NCBI RefSeq assembly: GCF_001440475.1
Contig: NZ_LLYB01000060.1
Span: forward strand, 15,558-49,669
Source: Bradyrhizobium lablabi
GTDB lineage: Bacteria; Pseudomonadota; Alphaproteobacteria; Rhizobiales; Xanthobacteraceae
Direction: 5' to 3'
DNA: 34,112 nucleotides
In this document: one piece after another, positions 5,925 through 12,921 of the stretch
Position numbering within the stretch: the first letter of the stretch is position 1
Layout: every line of letters begins with the position of its first letter
Made by a program: the position numbers and the translations under genes
The notes under the pieces: model-generated
Databases searched by the model: none
What the model was told of the DNA's origin: nothing
The model's input: the letters and a program-made list of their open reading frames with translations, nothing else

Positions 5925-8498
5925 CTAACCGCCCGTCGACGCGACCAGCAACGACGGCTTCGGCTGCGAACGGGCTTCATCGACATTCTTGCGCATCGCC
6001 CGCGCTTGCTCGGCGGCATGCTCGACCAGCCATCGCTCGAACGCTTGTGGCGCCATCGGACGCGCGCAGAGATATCCCTGCACGACGTCGCAGCCGAGTC
6101 CGGCCAACAGCTTGCGCTGCCCCTCGGTCTCGACGCCTTCGGCGACCACGGCCATCTTCAAGCTCTGGCCGACACGGACGACGGCGGTCGCGACCGCGAG
6201 CGCGCTGGCGTCGCGCTCGATGTTGCGCATGAAGCTGCGATCGATCTTCAATTCGCGGATCGGCAGATGCGCCAGCCGGCTCAGGCTCGAATAGCCGGTC
6301 CCGAAATCGTCCAGCGACAGGCCGACGCCAAGCTTGCGGATCGCATTCATGGTCTCGATCGCGACCGTACGCTCGTTGACGAGCACGCCCTCGGTGATCT
6401 CGAGCATCAAGGCTTCCGGCGGCAGGCCGTTGGCCGCGATGGTCTCAGCCACCACGGCCGCGAGCTTCGCGTTCTGGAAATTGAGCGGCGACAGGTTGAC
6501 GGCCACGCAGGGCACGTCCAGTCCGGCGCGGCGCCACGCGGCCATCTGCCGGCAGGCCTCGCGGATCGACCACAGGCCGATCTGCTCGATCAGGCCGACC
6601 TCCTCGGCCAGCGGGATGAATCTCGAGGGCGGGACCTCGCCGAGCTCGGGATCATGCCAGCGCGACAGCGCCTCGACGCCGTAAAGCGCGCTGTCGACGG
6701 TTCGGGTCTGCGGTTGATAGACGAGCCTCAATCCGTCATTGGCGATGGCCTGGCGGAGCGCCGTGCTGAAGACGAGCCGTTGCTCGGCGAGCCGGTTCAT
6801 GTCGGCGCTGAAAAAGCGGTGTGTCGAACGGCCGGCCTGCTTGGCCTGGTGCATCGCCGCGTCGGCCTGCTGCATCAAGGTATCGATGTCGGTCGCGTTG
6901 TCCGGATAGATGCTGATGCCCATGCTGGCGGAAATCGGCACCTGGCGGTTGTCGATCCATATCGGCGAGGTCAGCGCCGCGGTGATGTTGGAGGCGAACA
7001 ACGAAGCGCGGGCCGGGTCGCAATTCGGCAGGACGATGACGAACTCGTCGCCGCTCAGTCGTCCCAGCAGGTCGGTCGGCTGGATGCGGGCGCGCAGGCG
7101 TTTGGCAAATTCGACAAGCAGCGCGTCGCCGGCCGAGTGCCCGAGCGTGTCGTTGACGTCCTTGAAGTGATCGAGATCGAGAAAGATCAGCGCAAGCTGC
7201 TTGCCCTGGCCATCGTCGATTGCCTGGTTGACCAGTTGGCGGAATTGCGCGCGGTTCGGCAGCCCGGTCAGCATGTCGTGATAGGCGAGGCGGGCGATCT
7301 GGGCGCGCGCCTCCTTGCGCTCGATCGCCAGCGCACCAAGCTGAACGCAGGCGTCGACGATGCGCTGATGCCAGCGGCTCGGGGCGCGGTGCTCCCGGAA
7401 ATAGAAGGCAAAGGTTCCGATCACGCGGCCGTCCTTGGCCTTGATCGGCGTCGACCAGCAGGCCTTCAGGCCGACCGCGAGCGGCCTCGTCTTGAACGGC
7501 TGCCAGCGCGGATCGGTGTCGAGATCTTCGGCCAGTACCGGCGTGCCGTAATACGCAGCCGACCCGCACGAGCCGATGTTCGGACCGATGGCGACACCTT
7601 CGAGCGCGCGGCAGTAGTCGTCGGGCAGGCTGGGGCCTCCCAGCGGATGCACCAATCCGTCGGAGTCGACGTGCAATACTGAAGCAACGACATCGGGTGC
7701 AATGACTTCCACGCGCCGGCAAAGCCGGTCGGCGATCTCGGTGAGCGGAAGTTCGTCGGCCAGCGCGCCCATGATGAGTTGCTGCAGCGACCGCAGTTGC
7801 TTGCTCTCGGAGATATCGCTGAGCAGGGCGAACACGTATTTGATGCGGCCGCGATCGTTACGGAACGCCTTGACCGTGGCCGAGACCCAGATCTCATTGC
7901 CATCCCTGTCGTAGGCGAGGATCTCCTCCTCGTCGCCGCGTCCGTCGCAGATGCGGCGGCGCAACCTCGCCAGGGTCTTGCGGTCGGTGAGCTGCCCGGC
8001 GAGCAACTCATTGGCCTGCCGTCCCTGCGCCTCCGCGGCCGAGTATCCGAAAACGCCGGAGAACGCCGCATTGGTATAGACGACGCGCAAGGCCCGATCG
8101 GTGACGACGACCGCGCGCGTGGTCTTGTCGGCCACCAGGTTCAACAGCGCGATCCGCTCGCGCCGTTCGACCTCGGTCGTGATGTCGCGAACGAAAACCA
8201 TGTAGCTGCTTCGGCCGCCGATCTCGACGCGCGAGACCGATACGGATGCCCGAAGCCGGGTGCCGTCGCTGCGCGGGATGGTGATTTCAGAGTGCGGCTG
8301 CAGGTCCGCGAGACCAAGACAGCTTGCATCGAGACCCAGGATATCCGCACGGGCGACACCCCAGATCGATTCCGCCGCGGCGTTGAAATGGCTTACATGC
8401 AGATCAGCGTCGACAATGACGACAGCCTCGCTGGCCTGCTCAAGCGCCGCCAGCAGGAATTCGGTGGTCTCGACATCAGGGTAATCGGAGGCGCGCAT
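5925..8498 (-). CDS. PAS-PAS-GAF-GGDEF-EAL cyclic-di-GMP signalling protein
   Basis: This protein of about 857 residues has two PAS domains (roughly 14-110 and 125-235), a GAF domain (about 250-400, with GSCGSAAYYG and ending in FAFYFREHR), a GGDEF domain (about 410-570) and an EAL domain (about 590-840). The diguanylate cyclase motif reads SGDEF (near 478-482) instead of GGDEF, a variant that can still be active in some proteins. The phosphodiesterase side has EALSRW, DDFGTGYSSL and VAEGVET, so c-di-GMP hydrolysis looks intact. No membrane segment is evident, so it is probably cytosolic. I chose the ATG at 8498 (AAGG seven bases upstream) over a TTG at 8570 because that TTG lies inside a palindrome. 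Convergent with the upstream binding-protein gene. What it senses is unknown. Confidence 0.88.
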   Translation of the reverse strand: MRASDYPDVETTEFLLAALEQASEAVVIVDADLHVSHFNAAAESIWGVARADILGLDASCLGLADLQPHSEITIPRSDGTRLRASVSVSRVEIGGRSSYMVFVRDITTEVERRERIALLNLVADKTTRAVVVTDRALRVVYTNAAFSGVFGYSAAEAQGRQANELLAGQLTDRKTLARLRRRICDGRGDEEEILAYDRDGNEIWVSATVKAFRNDRGRIKYVFALLSDISESKQLRSLQQLIMGALADELPLTEIADRLCRRVEVIAPDVVASVLHVDSDGLVHPLGGPSLPDDYCRALEGVAIGPNIGSCGSAAYYGTPVLAEDLDTDPRWQPFKTRPLAVGLKACWSTPIKAKDGRVIGTFAFYFREHRAPSRWHQRIVDACVQLGALAIERKEARAQIARLAYHDMLTGLPNRAQFRQLVNQAIDDGQGKQLALIFLDLDHFKDVNDTLGHSAGDALLVEFAKRLRARIQPTDLLGRLSGDEFVIVLPNCDPARASLFASNITAALTSPIWIDNRQVPISASMGISIYPDNATDIDTLMQQADAAMHQAKQAGRSTHRFFSADMNRLAEQRLVFSTALRQAIANDGLRLVYQPQTRTVDSALYGVEALSRWHDPELGEVPPSRFIPLAEEVGLIEQIGLWSIREACRQMAAWRRAGLDVPCVAVNLSPLNFQNAKLAAVVAETIAANGLPPEALMLEITEGVLVNERTVAIETMNAIRKLGVGLSLDDFGTGYSSLSRLAHLPIRELKIDRSFMRNIERDASALAVATAVVRVGQSLKMAVVAEGVETEGQRKLLAGLGCDVVQGYLCARPMAPQAFERWLVEHAAEQARAMRKNVDEARSQPKPSLLVASTGG

Positions 8499-8555
8499 CG
8501 TCTGACCTTGTAATCCCCCAGCCGCCCTCGACGCCCGGCGTCGGGCGGAAAGTGG

Positions 8556-8571
8556 TTTGCAGTACTGCAAA
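8556..8571. promoter_or_regulatory. 16-bp perfect palindrome upstream of the GGDEF-EAL gene
   Basis: TTTGCAGTACTGCAAA is a perfect 16-bp palindrome, 57 bases before the chosen start of the GGDEF-EAL gene and inside its likely promoter region. Its size and symmetry fit a dimeric repressor or activator site. I do not recognise the cognate regulator. Confidence 0.45.
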
Positions 8572-8673
8572 TTAGGAGATCGCGAGCGTTCAGGAAGTTG
8601 TGCAACTCACCCGATAGGGGCGGAACTCATATCATGCTTAAGATTGTGTAAGTAAAAGTAGTGCGTGCCGCGC

Positions 8674-9405
8674 CTAAATTTCGCTCGCGCCTTCGTGCTG
8701 GAAGCCGAGATAGCTCGCCGCGACGCGCTGGTTGCTCGCAATATCGCTCGCCGATCCCGACAGGATGAATTCCCCGAGTTCCATAACATAGGCGCGGTCG
8801 GCGATCTTGAGGGCGGCTTGCGCGTTCTGCTCGATCAGGAGCACCGAGACCCCGGCGGCGCGCAGTTCGCCGATGGTGCGGAAGATGTCGGCGACGATGA
8901 TCGGCGCGAGCCCCAGGCTCGGTTCGTCCAGCATGAGCAGCTTTGGCGCGCCCATCAGCGCGCGGCCCATCGCCAGCATCTGCTGCTCGCCGCCGGACAG
9001 CGTGCCGGCCAATTGCTTGCGCCGCTCCTTCAGCCGCGGAAACAGCGCATAGACGCGCTCGAACGATTGTGCCGCCGTCGCCTTCGGAATCCGGAAGGCC
9101 CCGAGCAGCAGATTGTCCTCGACATTCATGGTGCCGAACAATTCGCGGTGCTCGGGCACGAGGCTGAGCCCTGCTGCGACGCGGTCCTCGATGTCGAGCG
9201 CGGCCATGTCCATACCGGCGAAGGCGGTGGTGCCCTTGAGCGGCAGCACGCCCATGATGGCGTTCAATAGCGTGGTCTTGCCGGCGCCGTTGGCGCCGAT
9301 GATGGTGACGATCTCGTTGTCGGCGACGTCGAGCGACACCGAGCGCACGGCTTCGACCTTGCCGTAGGAAACATGGGCGTCGGAGACCGATAACAGCGCG
9401 CTCAT
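8674..9405 (-). CDS. livF: LivF-type ABC transporter ATP-binding protein
   Basis: This 243-residue ABC ATPase has Walker A GANGAGKTT near residue 38, signature LSGGEQQMLAMGRAL, and Walker B LMLDEPSLGLAP. The N-terminal VSDAHVSYGKVEAVRSVSL and the short length mark it as the LivF member of a branched-chain-type importer. It is the last gene of a minus-strand operon livH, livMG, livF. Its ATG overlaps the stop of livMG by four bases (ATGA), so translation is coupled. It would pair with the LivG half of the fused upstream protein to form the ATPase dimer. By neighbourhood the solute is probably an aromatic or phenylpropanoid acid rather than an amino acid; that is inference. Confidence 0.92.
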   Translation of the reverse strand: MSALLSVSDAHVSYGKVEAVRSVSLDVADNEIVTIIGANGAGKTTLLNAIMGVLPLKGTTAFAGMDMAALDIEDRVAAGLSLVPEHRELFGTMNVEDNLLLGAFRIPKATAAQSFERVYALFPRLKERRKQLAGTLSGGEQQMLAMGRALMGAPKLLMLDEPSLGLAPIIVADIFRTIGELRAAGVSVLLIEQNAQAALKIADRAYVMELGEFILSGSASDIASNQRVAASYLGFQHEGASEI

Positions 9406-11171
9406 GCGGTAGCTCCGAGATAGGCCTTGATCACGTCGGGATTGGTCTTGATCGCGGCCGGCGTGCCCTCGGCGATCTTGGTGCCGAAATCAAGCACCAC
9501 CACGCGATCGGCGAGATCCATCACAAAACCCATGTCGTGCTCGACCAGCAGCACCGACATGCCGCCGTCGCGCAACTGGCGGAGCAGGGCGGCGAGCCGC
9601 TGTTTCTCCATGTGGCGCAGTCCCGCGGCCGGCTCGTCGAGCAGCAACAGCAGCGGATCGACGCACAGCGCGCGCGCGATCTCCACGATGCGCTGCTGTC
9701 CCAGCGACAGGCTTCCCGCCAACTGGTCGATCTGGTCGCCGAGGCCGACGCGCTCGATCTGGCGCGCGGCTTCCGCCAGCAGCTTTGCCTCGTCGGCGCG
9801 GTCCAGCCGGAACATGCTGGAGATGGCGCCCGAGGACCCTCGCAGATGGGCGCCGATCGCAACGTTCTCCAGCACGGTCATGTCGGGCACCAGCTTGACA
9901 TGCTGGAAGGTGCGGGCGACGCCGAGCTTGACGACTTCTTGCGGCGGGGCGTTGTCGACCTTGTGACCGAGCACCGAGATGGTGCCGCCGGTCGTGGTCA
10001 GTACGCCCGTGATCAGGTTGAAGGTGGTGCTTTTGCCGGCGCCGTTGGGGCCGATCAGGGCGACGATCTCGCGAGCCTGGACGTCGAAGGAGACGTCGTT
10101 GACGGCGATCACGCCGCCGAACTGCTTGCGCGCCTTCTCGATCTGCAACAGCGTCCCAGCAGAGGCCGGCGCTCGCTCGCGCTTGGCAAGCGGGAGCGAT
10201 GTATCGGGCTCCTTGCGCGCAGGCTTCAACGGCAATCGCGCCGTCAGCCAGGGCCAGACGCCGGTCGGCGCCAGTTGCAGCAGCACCACCAGCAGGATGC
10301 CGAACACGATGGTCTCGAGCTGGCTCTGGCCGCCGAAGACATAGGGCAGGTAGCTCTGCAGGATCTCCTTGAGGATCACGACGATGCCTGCGCCAAGCAC
10401 CGCGCCCCAGACATAGCCGGCGCCGCCGACCACCGCGATGAAGAGATATTCGATGCCGGCATGCGCGCCGAACGGGGTCGGATTGGCCGCGCGCTGGAAA
10501 TGCGCATAGAGCCAGCCGGAGAGGCCGGCGAGAACCGCCGCATAAACGAACACCAGCAGCTTGGCGCGCGGCGTCTGCACGCCGAATGCTTCACCGGCGA
10601 TATGGCCGCGCCGCAATGCGCGGATCGCCCGGCCGGTGCGGGAATCCAAAAGGTTCATGGTCAGCAACGCCGAGACCAGCACCCCGATCCAGATCGCGAA
10701 ATAGATCGTGCCGGGATCGAGCATGCGGAAGTTGCCGATCGAGAGTGGTGGAATGCCGGAGATGCCGTCATTGCGGCCGAGGAATTCCAGCTTGCTGAAC
10801 AGATAGAACAGGCCGATGCCCCAGGCGATGGTGCCGAGCGGCAGATAGTGGCCCGATAGCCGCACGGTGATGATGCCGAGTAGAACGGCGGCGATGCCGC
10901 TGACCAGAAGCGAGAGCGGCAGCGTCAGCCACGGCGAGACGCCGTAGGCCGTGGTCAGTACCGCCGTGGTATAGGCGCCGAAGCCGCAGAAGGCGGCCTG
11001 GCCGAATGAGGTGAGGCCTCCGACGCCAGTCAGCAGCACGAGCCCCATCGCCACCAGTGCGGCGAGGCCGATATTGTTGAGCAGCACGATCCAGAACGGC
11101 GGGATGCCCGGAATGAACGGGATCGCCGCCATGACGAGTGCGAAGATGAGGAGAGGGGTTCGCTGCTTCAT
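9402..11171 (-). CDS. Fused LivM permease-LivG ATPase of a branched-chain-type ABC transporter
   Basis: This single 589-residue protein joins two subunits that are usually separate. Residues 1 to about 315 are a LivM permease with many hydrophobic segments and the typical [17 protein letters not shown] motif. A charged linker (about 315-340, [18 protein letters not shown]) leads into a LivG ATPase: GPNGAGKST Walker A near 370, [19 protein letters not shown], signature [15 protein letters not shown] and Walker [13 protein letters not shown]. Permease-ATPase fusions of this type are known among rhizobial Liv paralogues. The ATG at 11171 has AAGGA upstream and lies five bases after the livH stop. 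The fusion fixes a 1:1 ratio of permease and ATPase. Both halves look intact, so this is not a frameshift artefact. Confidence 0.92.
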   Translation of the reverse strand: MKQRTPLLIFALVMAAIPFIPGIPPFWIVLLNNIGLAALVAMGLVLLTGVGGLTSFGQAAFCGFGAYTTAVLTTAYGVSPWLTLPLSLLVSGIAAVLLGIITVRLSGHYLPLGTIAWGIGLFYLFSKLEFLGRNDGISGIPPLSIGNFRMLDPGTIYFAIWIGVLVSALLTMNLLDSRTGRAIRALRRGHIAGEAFGVQTPRAKLLVFVYAAVLAGLSGWLYAHFQRAANPTPFGAHAGIEYLFIAVVGGAGYVWGAVLGAGIVVILKEILQSYLPYVFGGQSQLETIVFGILLVVLLQLAPTGVWPWLTARLPLKPARKEPDTSLPLAKRERAPASAGTLLQIEKARKQFGGVIAVNDVSFDVQAREIVALIGPNGAGKSTTFNLITGVLTTTGGTISVLGHKVDNAPPQEVVKLGVARTFQHVKLVPDMTVLENVAIGAHLRGSSGAISSMFRLDRADEAKLLAEAARQIERVGLGDQIDQLAGSLSLGQQRIVEIARALCVDPLLLLLDEPAAGLRHMEKQRLAALLRQLRDGGMSVLLVEHDMGFVMDLADRVVVLDFGTKIAEGTPAAIKTNPDVIKAYLGATA

Positions 11172-11176
11172 CGCCG

Positions 11177-12217
11177 TCAGTCCTTCTCTTCCTCAACCGC
11201 GGGCGCTGCGAGCGAGCGCAGCACCAGCACGGGCAGGATCAGCGTGAAGACGATGACCTCCTTGAAATTGCTGGCGTAGAACGAGGAGAACGCCTCGACG
11301 CTGCCGACGATGAGCGCTGCGACCGCGGTCAGCGGGTAGCTGACGAGGCCACCAATGATCGCGGCGATGAAACCTTTCAGGCCGATCAGAAATCCTGTGT
11401 CGTAATAGAGCGTGGTGATCGGCACGATCAGGATGCCAGAAATCGCGCCAATCAACGACGCCAGCAGGAAGGCGATCTGGCCCGACAGCGTGGTGCGGAT
11501 GCCGACGAGTCGGGCGCCTAGGCGGTTGACGGCGGTGGCGCGCAGGGCCTTGCCCATCAGCGTGAACCCGAAGAACAGCCAAAGTGCTACGATGAAGGCG
11601 ATCGTCAGCCCGTAGACTGCAAGGCTCTGGCCGGTGAAGCGGAGCGGGCCGATGGTCAGCGCCGCGCTCGACAGCGCCGGGCCGCGCAGACCTTCGGCGC
11701 CGAAGAACACCAGCCCGAGGCCCTGCAGCGCGAGATGGCAGCCGACGGAAGCGATCAGCAGCACGAGCACCGAGGTATGAGCGAGCGGCTGAAACGCGAT
11801 GCGGTAGAGGAACAGTCCGATCGCCGCGACGATCAAGAGCGACAACGCGATGTTGACCGCAATCGGCGTCCTGGGACCGGCGAGGCCGTAAGTCAGGGCC
11901 AGGATCGCGGCGGGGAGAGCGATGTTGAGGGCAAGGGAGCGCAGAATCCGCTTGAGCCGTAGCGATCGCCGCGCGTCGAACAGATCGAGGGCAAAGGCCG
12001 CCGCGCCCATGGCAAGTGCCAGCCACGCCGTGCCCGGCACCTTGCCGGTCGCCAGCACGGCGTAGCTCAGTGCACCGAAGGTGACGAATTCGCCCTGCGG
12101 GATTAGGATGACGCGCGTGACGGCAAACACCAGCACCAGCGCAAGCCCGAGCAGCGCGTAGATCGCGCCATTGGTGATGCCGTCCTGTAGCAGGAACAGC
12201 ATGATCGTCGTATTCAA
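11177..12217 (-). CDS. livH: LivH-type ABC transporter permease
   Basis: The inner-membrane permease starts MLFLLQDGITNGAIYALLGLALVLVFAVTRV and has a conserved IPQGEFVTFGALSYAVLA segment, typical of LivH. At about 346 residues it is longer than the usual 290 because of a charged insertion (FDARRSLRLKRILRS) and an extra hydrophobic region. I favour a TTG start at 12217-12215 because AGGGGGAG lies eight bases before it. The in-frame ATG at 12202 (five codons later) has no good ribosome-binding site but is the alternative. A longer reading to 12346 would run through the putative operator and is unlikely. It is the first gene of the minus-strand transporter operon and is divergent from the MarR gene. 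Confidence 0.88.
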   Translation of the reverse strand: MNTTIMLFLLQDGITNGAIYALLGLALVLVFAVTRVILIPQGEFVTFGALSYAVLATGKVPGTAWLALAMGAAAFALDLFDARRSLRLKRILRSLALNIALPAAILALTYGLAGPRTPIAVNIALSLLIVAAIGLFLYRIAFQPLAHTSVLVLLIASVGCHLALQGLGLVFFGAEGLRGPALSSAALTIGPLRFTGQSLAVYGLTIAFIVALWLFFGFTLMGKALRATAVNRLGARLVGIRTTLSGQIAFLLASLIGAISGILIVPITTLYYDTGFLIGLKGFIAAIIGGLVSYPLTAVAALIVGSVEAFSSFYASNFKEVIVFTLILPVLVLRSLAAPAVEEEKD

Positions 12218-12304
12218 GACTGGCGCTCCCCCTAAAAGCGTCGCCGGTCCTGACCTCACGTGGTCTGCCGGCCGTCCCATATCTCGGCAGTTGAAAAGGC
12301 GCCG

Positions 12305-12338
12305 ATATTTGATATATTCAATAACAATTATCAAATAT
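12305..12338. promoter_or_regulatory. Inverted repeat in the livH-marR divergent promoter region (candidate MarR operator)
   Basis: ATATTTGATA (12305-12314) and TATCAAATAT (12329-12338) are perfect complements, 14 bases apart. Nested in the left part is TTGATATATTCAA (12309-12321). The stretch is strikingly AT-rich compared with its surroundings and also supplies possible -35/-10 boxes in both directions. Its place between livH and the divergent marR gene suggests autoregulation and control of the transporter by the MarR protein. Confidence 0.55.
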
Positions 12339-12393
12339 AACATCAAGGCCCCGGCTATCTGCCGAGGCGCTTTCCGGGTGCGAGCCTCACGCC

Positions 12394-12912
12394 ATGACAG
12401 TTTCCAAGGCAGCGACCGATGCCGTCAAGCCGTCGCGCAGCAGTGGCAAGGAGATGGCCGATGGCGGCGCTGACAATGCCGGGCTGCAACTGGGTGAGCT
12501 GGCCGAGCTGCTCGGCTATTCGCTCAAGCGTGCGCAGCTCAAGGTGTTCGAAGACTTCCTGCATTGCGTCGCGCCGCTGCAACTGACGCCGGCGCAGTTC
12601 TCGGTGCTGCTTTTGCTCGACCGCAATCCCGGGCGCAACCAGACCGAAATCGCCAATACGCTCGGCATCCTCCGGCCGAACTTCGTCTCGATGCTGGACG
12701 CGCTGGAGAGCCGTGATCTGTGCACGCGGATGCGTTCGACCAACGACCGCCGCTCGCACATCCTGGTTTTGACCGACAAGGGAAGGGCGGTGCTGGCGCG
12801 CGCCAAGAAGCTCGTTGCCTCTAAGCACGAGGCGCGGCTCAACGAATTGCTGGGGCCGGCTAACCGTGTCGCGCTGCTCGAAATGCTGTCGAAAATCGCG
12901 ACGGAGTTTTGA
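12394..12912 (+). CDS. MarR family transcriptional regulator (CouR/HcaR-like group)
   Basis: This 172-residue protein has a MarR winged helix-turn-helix: helices with QLTPAQFSVLLLLDRNPGRNQTEIANTLGILRPNFVSMLDALESRDL and the wing TRMRSTNDRRSHILVLTDKG. The LLGYSLKRAQLKVFEDF segment before it resembles MarR regulators of hydroxycinnamate catabolism such as R. palustris CouR, which is released from DNA by p-coumaroyl-CoA. It probably represses the divergent transporter operon, and perhaps the ligase operon, and responds to an acyl-CoA product of the ligase. No clear Shine-Dalgarno precedes the ATG at 12394; an ATG at 12453 is less likely because AAGGAG abuts it directly. The gene ends nine bases before the convergent GGDEF-EAL gene. 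Confidence 0.85.
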   Translation: MTVSKAATDAVKPSRSSGKEMADGGADNAGLQLGELAELLGYSLKRAQLKVFEDFLHCVAPLQLTPAQFSVLLLLDRNPGRNQTEIANTLGILRPNFVSMLDALESRDLCTRMRSTNDRRSHILVLTDKGRAVLARAKKLVASKHEARLNELLGPANRVALLEMLSKIATEF

Positions 12913-12921
12913 GCGACGCGA

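Noticed and set aside
5910..7682. A 590-codon frame opposite the PAS-GAF-GGDEF-EAL gene
   Set aside because: The minus-strand protein has complete, ordered domains with catalytic motifs, while the plus-strand frame has none and begins inside a repeat.
12218..12346. Longer N-terminus for the first LivH
   Set aside because: It would run through the AT-rich inverted repeat; the extra residues lack LivH similarity and a TTG at 12217 has an excellent ribosome-binding site.
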